Source of the DNA: Gammaproteobacteria bacterium
GTDB taxonomy: Bacteria > Pseudomonadota > Gammaproteobacteria > Pseudomonadales > Porticoccaceae
NCBI GenBank assembly: GCA_006227015.1
Contig: SBGI01000112.1
Location: 1-10,722 of the forward strand
Length of the DNA stretch: 10,722 nt
Direction: 5' to 3'
The position numbers and the translations under genes are program-made. Positions 1-5,807 of this stretch are shown one piece after another. The number at the start of each line of letters is the position of its first letter. The first letter of the stretch is position 1. The notes beneath the pieces are model-generated. The model did no database searches, had not been told where the DNA came from, and worked only from the letters and a program-made list of their open reading frames with translations.

Positions 1-74
1 AGCTGGCCGTTAAGCAGTTTCTTGATAGAGCTTCGAATGCTGTCTTCGTCTTCGACAATCAGGATGGAATCCAT
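1..74 (-). CDS. Response regulator, CbrB/NtrC-like, 5' end only
   Basis: Only the first 24 codons lie in the window; the gene continues past the left edge. The N-terminus reads MDSILIVEDEDSIRSS and goes on to KKLLNGQ. This is the first beta-strand of a receiver domain, with its acidic pocket (E8, D9), followed by helix 1. The pattern ILIVEDE-x-x-IRS is very like CbrB and other NtrC-family regulators. In pseudomonads cbrA-cbrB lie downstream of dksA-gluQ, so the position supports this, but no cbrA-like kinase gene lies between gluQ and this gene here. The ATG at 74-72 has only a weak purine-rich stretch before it. The phosphoacceptor Asp, any AAA+ domain and the output domain are outside the window. 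Response regulator is secure; the CbrB assignment is inference. Confidence 0.75.
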   Translation of the reverse strand, partial: MDSILIVEDEDSIRSSIKKLLNGQ

Positions 75-116
75 GAAACGCCTGCCGCAAAGGGGGAATG
101 TTCGTGCCGTAGTTAG

Positions 117-135
117 TGTTACCTTGTTGTTACCT
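117..135. repeat. Tandem TGTTACCT direct repeat, 11-bp period
   Basis: TGTTACCT at 117-124 is repeated exactly at 128-135 with TGT between, so the copies lie on the same helix face one turn apart. It lies in the 126-bp gap between the gluQ stop and the response regulator start, about 43-61 bp upstream of that ATG. It could be a regulator-binding site, for example for autoregulation. No clear sigma70 or sigma54 promoter was recognised in this gap. A weak 6-bp hairpin with one G-T wobble lies next to it at about 133-150, without a T-run. Confidence 0.4.
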
Positions 136-200
136 GGATGCAAGTCCGGGGGATTAACTTCCTGATAGCACATTTTCTTGTCACTGGGCGACCTTGCTTT

Positions 201-1088
201 TTATGGGGCTAGTTGCTGAATGAGTCCCGGAACTGAATTTCTGTCCCAGCGGGGTATGGCCCAGGCCAGTAGTTCATCAGGTGTTACCTGCTGCAGTGTG
301 TCGGGGGGTGCCATCCCCAGCCAATTCAGGGCGGTCCATAGGTTGAGTGTTGGTGTGATTCGCTCAACAGGGGGTGCGAGGTTCTGCTTGCTGAGCTTGT
401 TGCCCTCGGTATCAACCGCAACGGGGAGGTGCCCATACTGAGGTACCGCTAATCCCAAAATGTGCTGCAGGTAGATTTGTCGCGCTGTGGAATCAAGCAG
501 GTCGCTGCCACGAATCACATGAGTCACACCCTGGTGGGCGTCATCCACCACTACGGCCAGCTGATAGGCGAACAGCCCATCTTTTCGGTGCAACACGTAG
601 TCGCCCACTTCCTGTTTGATATGCTGATGCTGTCGCCCCTGAAAAATATCGATAAAGGTGATATCACTGTCGTCTGCTACCGACAGGCGCAGTGCATGGG
701 GGTCGTTGGGGTTGCCCGGGTAAGTACAGCGCCGGGGGTGAAGTCCGCCCCGTTCTTTGAGCTGCTGTCGGCTGCAATGACAGCGGTAGATTAAGCCATG
801 ATCGTCCAGCCGCTTCAAAGCTTCATGGTAGGCTTCGCTGCGTTTACTCTGGAACAGGATGCTGCCGTCCCAGTACAAGCCGTGATGTTCTAGCTGATTG
901 AGAATTAGGTCTGCAGCGCCCGCCATCTCGCGCGGTGGGTCGATATCCTCCATGCGCACTAACCATTGCCCCCCGCTATGACGGGCATCGAGATAACTGG
1001 CGACAGCAGTTGCCAGGGAGCCAAAATGCAGGGGGCCGGTGGGTGACGGCGCGAAGCGTCCGATATAGGGCGTTGCAGGGAATACCAT
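201..1088 (-). CDS. gluQ: Glutamyl-queuosine tRNA(Asp) synthetase
   Basis: This is a 295-residue paralogue of the glutamyl-tRNA synthetase catalytic core. It activates glutamate and attaches it to the queuosine base at position 34 of tRNA-Asp, in the cytoplasm. Visible features are the class I start IGRFAPSPTGPLHFGSL, in which HFGS (21-24) replaces HIGH, a KLSKQN loop at 231-236 as the KMSKS equivalent, and no anticodon-binding domain, as expected for this truncated family. A zinc-site region has C103, C105, H117 and C121; by spacing, H117 takes the place of the tyrosine ligand known in the E. coli protein. The ATG fits the family N-terminus, but no Shine-Dalgarno is visible before it. The start is 39 nt downstream of the dksA stop, so co-transcription with dksA is likely, and a hairpin lies in that gap. 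The identification is firm. Confidence 0.97.
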   Translation of the reverse strand: MVFPATPYIGRFAPSPTGPLHFGSLATAVASYLDARHSGGQWLVRMEDIDPPREMAGAADLILNQLEHHGLYWDGSILFQSKRSEAYHEALKRLDDHGLIYRCHCSRQQLKERGGLHPRRCTYPGNPNDPHALRLSVADDSDITFIDIFQGRQHQHIKQEVGDYVLHRKDGLFAYQLAVVVDDAHQGVTHVIRGSDLLDSTARQIYLQHILGLAVPQYGHLPVAVDTEGNKLSKQNLAPPVERITPTLNLWTALNWLGMAPPDTLQQVTPDELLAWAIPRWDRNSVPGLIQQLAP

Positions 1089-1098
1089 GCGAGGGGAT

Positions 1099-1121
1099 TG
1101 GAAGCGGCATGGCCGCTTCCA
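1099..1121 (-). terminator. Hairpin between dksA and gluQ, possible attenuator
   Basis: A perfect 10-bp stem (T-GGAAGCGGC at 1099-1108 pairing with GCCGCTTCC-A at 1112-1121) closes a 3-nt loop, and fills most of the gap between dksA and gluQ. It is GC-rich and stable, but no T-run follows it on either strand, so it is not a standard rho-independent terminator. In Shigella flexneri gluQ-rs is known to be co-transcribed with dksA through a terminator in the same place, so a partial block on gluQ expression is plausible. It could also act on mRNA stability or gluQ initiation. Confidence 0.5.
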
Positions 1122-1127
1122 TCAGGG

Positions 1128-1574
1128 TCAGCCGCCGGTGAGCTGTTTTTCCTTGATTTCGTCGAGGGTTTTACAGTCCACGCAGAGGTTGGCAGTGGGT
1201 CGCGCTTCCAGGCGACGAATGCCTATCTCGATACCGCACTGATCACAGAAACCATAGTCGTCGTTTTCGATACGTTCCATAGTGCTGTCAATTTTCTTGA
1301 TCAGTTTGCGTTCGCGATCTCGGGTGCGCAGTTCAAGGCTAAATTCTTCTTCTTGAGTTGCCCGGTCGGCTGGGTCAGGGAAGTTGGCGGCCTCATCTTT
1401 CATATGAGAGACGGTGCGGTCCACTTCTTCCATCAGCTCTTTTTTCCAGGCCAGCAGAATTTGTTTGAAATGCTCGCGCTGAGGCTCATTCATGTACTCT
1501 TCATTCTTTTTCGCTGTGTAGGGCGAAAAGCCGTGAAGGGAAGCAACAGTAGCGGTTTCTGCTTTTTTTGGCAT
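1128..1574 (-). CDS. dksA: RNA polymerase-binding transcription factor DksA
   Basis: This 148-residue protein binds the secondary channel of RNA polymerase. With ppGpp it represses stable-RNA promoters and activates biosynthetic ones. The N-terminal globular part is followed by two coiled-coil helices whose tip carries DPADRA (D67, D70, A72), the acidic DxxDxA signature needed for activity. A four-cysteine zinc finger is complete: C110-x2-C113 and C131-x2-C134. Length is close to the 151 residues of E. coli DksA. The ATG at 1574 follows TAAAAAAG, which is only a weak ribosome-binding sequence. A convincing sigma70 promoter and a 5'-leader hairpin lie just upstream, and gluQ lies downstream in the usual order. 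The four-cysteine, full-length type separates it from cysteine-free or short DksA paralogues. Confidence 0.98.
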   Translation of the reverse strand: MPKKAETATVASLHGFSPYTAKKNEEYMNEPQREHFKQILLAWKKELMEEVDRTVSHMKDEAANFPDPADRATQEEEFSLELRTRDRERKLIKKIDSTMERIENDDYGFCDQCGIEIGIRRLEARPTANLCVDCKTLDEIKEKQLTGG

Positions 1575-1582
1575 CTTTTTTA

Positions 1583-1602
1583 GTCTCGGTGAGTTACGAG
1601 AC
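1583..1602 (-). promoter_or_regulatory. Hairpin at the 5' end of dksA mRNA
   Basis: GTCTCG (1583-1588) and CGAGAC (1597-1602) form a perfect 6-bp stem with an 8-nt loop. The predicted dksA transcription start (about 1600-1602) coincides with the first base of the stem on the minus strand, so nearly the whole leader of about 26 nt would fold into it, leaving only TAAAAAAG before the ATG. It may protect the 5' end or modulate translation. No T-run follows, so it is not a terminator. Confidence 0.45.
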
Positions 1603-1607
1603 CCGCG

Positions 1608-1636
1608 TTTATAGTGCCAGCGGAGAAATTTTTCAA
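1608..1636 (-). promoter_or_regulatory. Sigma70 promoter of dksA, GC-rich discriminator
   Basis: On the minus strand TTGAAA (1636-1631) is followed after exactly 17 nt by TATAAA (1613-1608); each hexamer matches consensus at 5 of 6 positions. The bases after the -10 element read CGCGGG, a GC-rich discriminator of the kind associated with negative control by ppGpp and DksA. E. coli dksA is known to be feedback-regulated by DksA, so autoregulation is a reasonable inference. Confidence 0.75.
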
Positions 1637-1723
1637 GTAAAAACGTGCTTTTTCGTTTGGTGGGTTAATTGGAAGGCCAACTCCCCAGCCAAACTGGAGT
1701 TCTAGCTCAGGTGTCGGGCACTG

Positions 1724-1752
1724 TGGGCATAGCCTCTCAATCAGGACATAAT
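1724..1752 (+). promoter_or_regulatory. Candidate promoter for aminotransferase-sfsA
   Basis: TGGGCA (1724-1729, 4 of 6) and CATAAT (1747-1752, 5 of 6) are separated by 17 nt, which would start transcription near 1759 and give a leader of about 50 nt to the GTG start. The remainder of the divergent region shows an imperfect hairpin, AACTCC (1679-1684) with GGAGTT (1696-1701), and no recognised operator. Confidence 0.4.
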
Positions 1753-1808
1753 GCCGAGCCATAACGCCCTTTTTCTGGATGGGTCTCGCCGATAACGATG
1801 GAGCAGCA

Positions 1809-2972
1809 GTGACGAAACTGGCCAATCGCACCCGCAATCTCACCTCTTTTAAAGTGGTGGATTTTCTGGAGGCTGCCCAGTCACTGGAAGCCCAGGGGCG
1901 GGATATTATCCATATGGAAATTGGTGAGCCGCGCTTCGTGACCGCCGCGCCTATTGTCGAAGCAGCCCGGAAGGCTTTAACCGATGGTCGCACGGGTTAT
2001 ACCTCGTCCTGTGGTATCCCTGAACTTCGCCAGGCCATTGCCGATTTTTACGCTCAGCAGTATGGGCTGTCTATTGACCCCCGCCGCGTGATTGTCACCA
2101 CAGGCAGCAGTGCCGCACTGGGGATGGTTTGCGAGTTGTTGCTGAACCCCGGTGACGGATTGTTGTTGGCCGATCCCGGTTATCCCTGCAATGCAAATTT
2201 TGTCCGACGCTTGGATGCCGAGCCGCAACTGGTGCCCGTGGGTCCGGAGGATAACTACCAGTTGACTGCCAGCAGCGTGGCGGAATACTGGCAGCCCAAT
2301 ACGGCAGCGGCCATGGTGGCTTCCCCCGGCAACCCCACGGGTGCAGTGATTAACCGTGAACAACTGGCGGGGCTGTATCGTCAGGTGAATGCTCAACAAG
2401 GTACCCTGATTGTTGATGAAATCTACCACGGCTTGACCTATACGGAAGAGCTGTTGGGTTCAGCCCTGTCCCTGTCCGACGACCTGTTTGTCATCAACAG
2501 CTTTTCCAAATATTTCGGTATGACCGGTTGGCGACTTGGATGGATGGTGGTTCCCGAGACGGTGATCAATACCCTGACTGTGATGGCGCAGAATTTTTAT
2601 ATCGCCAGCCCCAGCATTGCCCAGTATGCAGCACTGGCCGCCTTTCAGCCGGACACCCGGGGAATTCTTGAACAGCGCCGTGAGGCATTTCGGGAGCGCC
2701 GGGATTTCCTGTTGCCCGCCTTGCGAGAGCTGGGCTTTCAGATAGACCGGGTGCCGGAAGGGGCTTTTTATTTGTATGCCGATGTCTCCGCCTTCACAGA
2801 TGATTGCGAAGCGTTTTGCTGGCAATTGTTGCGGGAGCACGGCATTGCCTGTACGCCGGGAACCGATTTTGGCTTACACCGGGCGCAACAACATGTACGT
2901 TTCGCCTACACCGAATCCCTGCCGCGCCTGGAAGTCGCGGTGGAACGATTGAGCAAGGCATTGACGCGATGA
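1809..2972 (+). CDS. PLP-dependent class I/II aminotransferase
   Basis: This is a fold-type I aminotransferase, 387 residues from this start. The conserved landmarks are complete: SPGNPTG at 172-178, DEIY at 203-206 (PLP ring-binding Asp and Tyr), the Schiff-base lysine in SFSKYFGMTGWRLGW (K234), and the substrate-carboxylate arginine in HVRFAYT (R364). This pattern is typical of the aspartate/aromatic/alanine-type subgroup, but the amino donor and acceptor cannot be read from sequence. I prefer the GTG at 1809 because GGAG (1800-1803) lies 5 nt before it and the protein then starts TKLANRTRNL; an in-frame ATG at 1779 would add 10 residues but has no Shine-Dalgarno. A similar aminotransferase gene lies next to dksA in pseudomonads. 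sfsA follows almost at once, so the two are likely co-transcribed. Confidence 0.93.
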   Translation: MTKLANRTRNLTSFKVVDFLEAAQSLEAQGRDIIHMEIGEPRFVTAAPIVEAARKALTDGRTGYTSSCGIPELRQAIADFYAQQYGLSIDPRRVIVTTGSSAALGMVCELLLNPGDGLLLADPGYPCNANFVRRLDAEPQLVPVGPEDNYQLTASSVAEYWQPNTAAAMVASPGNPTGAVINREQLAGLYRQVNAQQGTLIVDEIYHGLTYTEELLGSALSLSDDLFVINSFSKYFGMTGWRLGWMVVPETVINTLTVMAQNFYIASPSIAQYAALAAFQPDTRGILEQRREAFRERRDFLLPALRELGFQIDRVPEGAFYLYADVSAFTDDCEAFCWQLLREHGIACTPGTDFGLHRAQQHVRFAYTESLPRLEVAVERLSKALTR

Positions 2973-2979
2973 GATGGTT

Positions 2980-3693
2980 ATGGAAATAGATCCACCCCTG
3001 GAGCAGGCGACATTACTGAAGCGCTACAAACGCTTTCTCACGGATATCCGCCTGGATAGCGGTGAAGAGATGACCATTCACTGCCCCAACACCGGCTCCA
3101 TGAAGAACTGCTGGGCACCGGAGACGCCTTGCTGGTTTTCTCGTTCCAATGACCCAAAACGCAAACTGCCCGGCACCCTGGAAATCACCACCACCGGGGA
3201 TGGTTTTCTCACCGGGGTTAATACCGGCCGGCCCAACAAACTGGTGCGCGAGGCTATCGAAAATGGCGTGATCAGGGAGCTGCAAGGGTATGGCCAGATT
3301 CGTCCCGAAGTGAAATACGGGGATGAGAACAGCCGTATTGATCTGTTGTTAAGCGAAGGCGAACGGCGCTGTTATGTTGAGGTGAAAAATACCACCCTGG
3401 GCGTTGGTGAGGGCCGTGTGCTGTTTCCCGATGCCGTCACTGCCCGGGGTGCCAAGCACCTTCGTGAATTGATGGCGATGGTGCAACAGGGGCACCGGGC
3501 CGTGCTGGTCTTCTGCGTTCAGCACAGCGGTGCGGAGTCGGCAGGGCCGGCGGATGATATTGACCCGGTGTACGGGAAGACCCTGCGGGAAGCCATGGAT
3601 GCCGGGGTAGAAGTGTTGGCCTACGGTTGTCAGTTGTCGGCCGGGGAGATCGTGATCGACCGGCAGTTGCCTTTTCTATTGCCAAGCAAATAA
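2980..3693 (+). CDS. sfsA: SfsA family DNA/RNA nuclease-like protein
   Basis: This 237-residue protein belongs to the SfsA (sugar fermentation stimulation) family. The N-terminal part carries RYKRFL and HCPNTGSM (34-41). The C-terminal part has the PD-(D/E)xK-type nuclease core: EVKYG (110-114), SRID with D121, and VEVKN with E134 and K136, then FPDAVTARGAKHLREL (149-164). The family is known as a maltose-metabolism regulator or DNA-binding protein in E. coli and is now described as a likely nuclease; the true substrate is unsettled. The ATG at 2980 aligns with the E. coli start (MEF-PPL against MEIDPPL) and has GAG 6 nt before it; the ATG at 2974 would add two residues. It begins just after the aminotransferase stop, suggesting coupling. 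Its stop is 3 nt from the convergent rep stop. Confidence 0.95.
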   Translation: MEIDPPLEQATLLKRYKRFLTDIRLDSGEEMTIHCPNTGSMKNCWAPETPCWFSRSNDPKRKLPGTLEITTTGDGFLTGVNTGRPNKLVREAIENGVIRELQGYGQIRPEVKYGDENSRIDLLLSEGERRCYVEVKNTTLGVGEGRVLFPDAVTARGAKHLRELMAMVQQGHRAVLVFCVQHSGAESAGPADDIDPVYGKTLREAMDAGVEVLAYGCQLSAGEIVIDRQLPFLLPSK

Positions 3694-3696
3694 CAG

Positions 3697-5772
3697 TCAG
3701 GCAAATAGCCCTTTTAAGGCGTCCAGGGACTCCTGACCTTTCTTTTTCCCAACCTCGGGATCACTATTGCCCATGCCCTCAGTCTCCAGGTCTTCCTGGG
3801 GCAATTCGTCGAGAAAACGGCTCGGTGTGGTTTCCGAGATGTCTCCAAACAGTTTGCGGCGTGCCGCCATGGTCATGGTCAGCGTCTGGCGGGCACGGGT
3901 AATACCCACGTAGGCGAGGCGACGTTCCTCTTCGATATTTTCTTCATCAATACTGTTGCGATGGGGAAGCAGACCCTCTTCCATGCCAATCAGGAACACG
4001 TGGGGAAACTCCAGACCCTTGGCCGCGTGCAGAGTCATTAACTGCACTTTGTCATCGGCGGAGTCCTCCTCCTGTCGGTCGAGTAGATCTCGCAAAATCA
4101 GCTTGGCAATGGCGTCTTCCACGGCGGTGTCACCGCTGTCTTCTTCTGCCGGAATATCCAGGTCGTCCTTGCTGAGCAGTTGCTTGATTTGCGCTATCAG
4201 AAAGTGAACATTCTCCATGCGCTTTTCTGCCACCGCCGTGCTGCTGGCATTTTGGTGTAGCCAGCCTTCGTAATCGATGTCATCGATCATTTCCTGAATC
4301 GCCGCTATCGGGTCGCCGTTACTGCACTGGCGTGCCACCTGCTCTATCCAGTGGCGGAAGCGCTGAAGTCGCTCCAGGTGTTGTGGGGACAATTGGGACT
4401 GGAACCCGACCTCATCGATGGCTTGCATCAGGGGAATTTCCCGCTGGTTGGCGTAGGTGCCCAGTTTTTCCAGCGTGGAGGTGCCGATCTGACGACGGGG
4501 TGTGTTGATAATGCGCAGAAAGGCGTTGTCATCGGCGCTGTTCACCATCAGCTTCAGGTAGGCCATGATGTCCTTGATTTCAGTGCGGGCATAAAATGAG
4601 GTGCCACCGCTGAGATGGTAGGGAACGCCCTGGGCCTGGAGTTTTAACTCCAGTAACCGCGCCTGGTGATTGCCCCGGTAGAGCACGGCGAAGTCCCGGT
4701 AATGGCAGCTCTTGCGCAGGCGCAGGTTGATAATTTCATTCACGACCCGTTCTGTTTCCGCGTCCTCGTTATCGGTGCGGATCAACCTTAGCGGATCTCC
4801 GGGCCCCAGCTCACTCCACAGGGCCTTGCTGAACAGGTGGGGGTTGTTGTCGATCAGGCGGTTGGCTGCGCGCAGGATTCGCCCGGTGGAACGGTAGTTT
4901 TGTTCCAGCTTGATAACGTGAAGCTCCGGGAAGTCATCCTGAAGCTGTTGAAGATTCTCTGGCCGGGCACCGCGCCAGGCATAAATGGACTGGTCATCAT
5001 CGCCGACCACGGTGAGAGAGCGGCGAGCGCCCACCAGCAGCTTTACCAGCTGGTACTGGGCAAAGTTGGTGTCCTGGTATTCATCCACCAGCAGGTAGCG
5101 AATGCGGTTCTGCCATTTCTCCAGTGTCTCGGGCGAGAGCTGGAACAGGCGGGTGGGAATAAGAATCAGGTCGTCAAAGTCCACGGCATTGTAGGCGCGC
5201 AGTGCTTCCGTGTAGCGTTTATAGACCAGAGCCATAGACTGCTCGCCACCACTGCCGGCTTTTGATAAGGCATCTTCCGGGGACTGCAGGTCATTTTTCC
5301 ACTGGGATATCTGGTGCTGCATCAGGTCCAGGTGATCTGAATCCAGGTCGGAGCTCTTTACCATCAGCTCACGCAGCAGCGTTTTCCCGTCTTCGGCATC
5401 GAAGATGGAAAACCCCGGCTTATAACCCAGCTGCTTGATCTCGCGGCGGATAATATTGAGGCCGAGATTGTGGAAAGTGGAAACCGTCAGCCCGCTGGCA
5501 TCATTGCCTTTGACCAGTTTTCCAGCCCGTTCCTTCATTTCCCTGGCAGCCTTGTTGGTGAAGGTTACGGCTGCAATATGTCGGGCGCTGATTCCGCACT
5601 GCTGGATCAGGTAGGCAATTTTCTGGGTGATGACACTGGTTTTGCCGCTGCCGGCTCCGGCCAGTACGAGAAGTGGCCCATCAATGTAGTGAACGGCAGC
5701 GCGTTGTTGTGGATTCAGTGTCGTCAATGCTGTTGGCCAGTGGTGGGTTTTATGGGCGGCGGATTGTAGCAA
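3697..5772 (-). CDS. rep: ATP-dependent DNA helicase Rep
   Basis: This superfamily 1 3'-5' helicase removes protein blocks ahead of replication forks and helps restart. The motifs are complete and in order: Walker A GAGSGKT (39-45), TFTNKAAREM (70-79), Walker B DEYQDTN (230-236), GDDDQSIYAWRGA (257-269), QNYRST (291-296), TLHAAKGLEF (580-589) and EEERRLAYVGITRA (614-627). The text follows Rep rather than UvrD or PcrA, for example ARHIAAVTFTNKAAREM and STFHNLGLNIIRRE. At 691 residues it is slightly longer than E. coli Rep (673). The start is unclear: there is no in-frame ATG before the conserved LNPQQ (19-23), an in-frame TGA ends at 5773, and only TTG at 5772, TTG at 5727 or CTG at 5718 could serve, none with a Shine-Dalgarno. 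phaC ends 32 nt upstream on the same strand, so rep may depend on coupling or reinitiation. Confidence 0.96.
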   Translation of the reverse strand: MLQSAAHKTHHWPTALTTLNPQQRAAVHYIDGPLLVLAGAGSGKTSVITQKIAYLIQQCGISARHIAAVTFTNKAAREMKERAGKLVKGNDASGLTVSTFHNLGLNIIRREIKQLGYKPGFSIFDAEDGKTLLRELMVKSSDLDSDHLDLMQHQISQWKNDLQSPEDALSKAGSGGEQSMALVYKRYTEALRAYNAVDFDDLILIPTRLFQLSPETLEKWQNRIRYLLVDEYQDTNFAQYQLVKLLVGARRSLTVVGDDDQSIYAWRGARPENLQQLQDDFPELHVIKLEQNYRSTGRILRAANRLIDNNPHLFSKALWSELGPGDPLRLIRTDNEDAETERVVNEIINLRLRKSCHYRDFAVLYRGNHQARLLELKLQAQGVPYHLSGGTSFYARTEIKDIMAYLKLMVNSADDNAFLRIINTPRRQIGTSTLEKLGTYANQREIPLMQAIDEVGFQSQLSPQHLERLQRFRHWIEQVARQCSNGDPIAAIQEMIDDIDYEGWLHQNASSTAVAEKRMENVHFLIAQIKQLLSKDDLDIPAEEDSGDTAVEDAIAKLILRDLLDRQEEDSADDKVQLMTLHAAKGLEFPHVFLIGMEEGLLPHRNSIDEENIEEERRLAYVGITRARQTLTMTMAARRKLFGDISETTPSRFLDELPQEDLETEGMGNSDPEVGKKKGQESLDALKGLFA

Positions 5773-5807
5773 TCAGGTATCAGAATGCCAGTCCATGACG
5801 GGCATTA
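5773..5807 (-). other. phaC-rep junction: mini-ORF and hairpin
   Basis: The phaC stop overlaps a start as TAATG (5807-5803). From that ATG a 10-codon ORF, MPVMDWHSDT, runs in the rep frame and stops at TGA (5775-5773), directly followed by the TTG that opens the rep frame. The same stretch forms an imperfect hairpin: AATGCC (5784-5789) with GGCATT (5801-5806), and GTC (5791-5793) with GAC (5797-5799), around one A-G mismatch and a CAT loop. No T-run follows. It could be a reinitiation leader, a weak terminator, or the remnant of an older rep start. Confidence 0.45.

Noticed and set aside
1580..1993. Minus-strand 137-codon ORF opposite the aminotransferase start
   Set aside because: It is antisense to the aminotransferase N-terminal coding region and spans the divergent promoters; the composition is Arg/Ser-rich as expected of a shadow frame.
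3694..3696. Shared bidirectional terminator between sfsA and rep
   Set aside because: The convergent stops are only 3 nt apart and I see no strong stem with T-runs on either side, so a terminator cannot be supported here.
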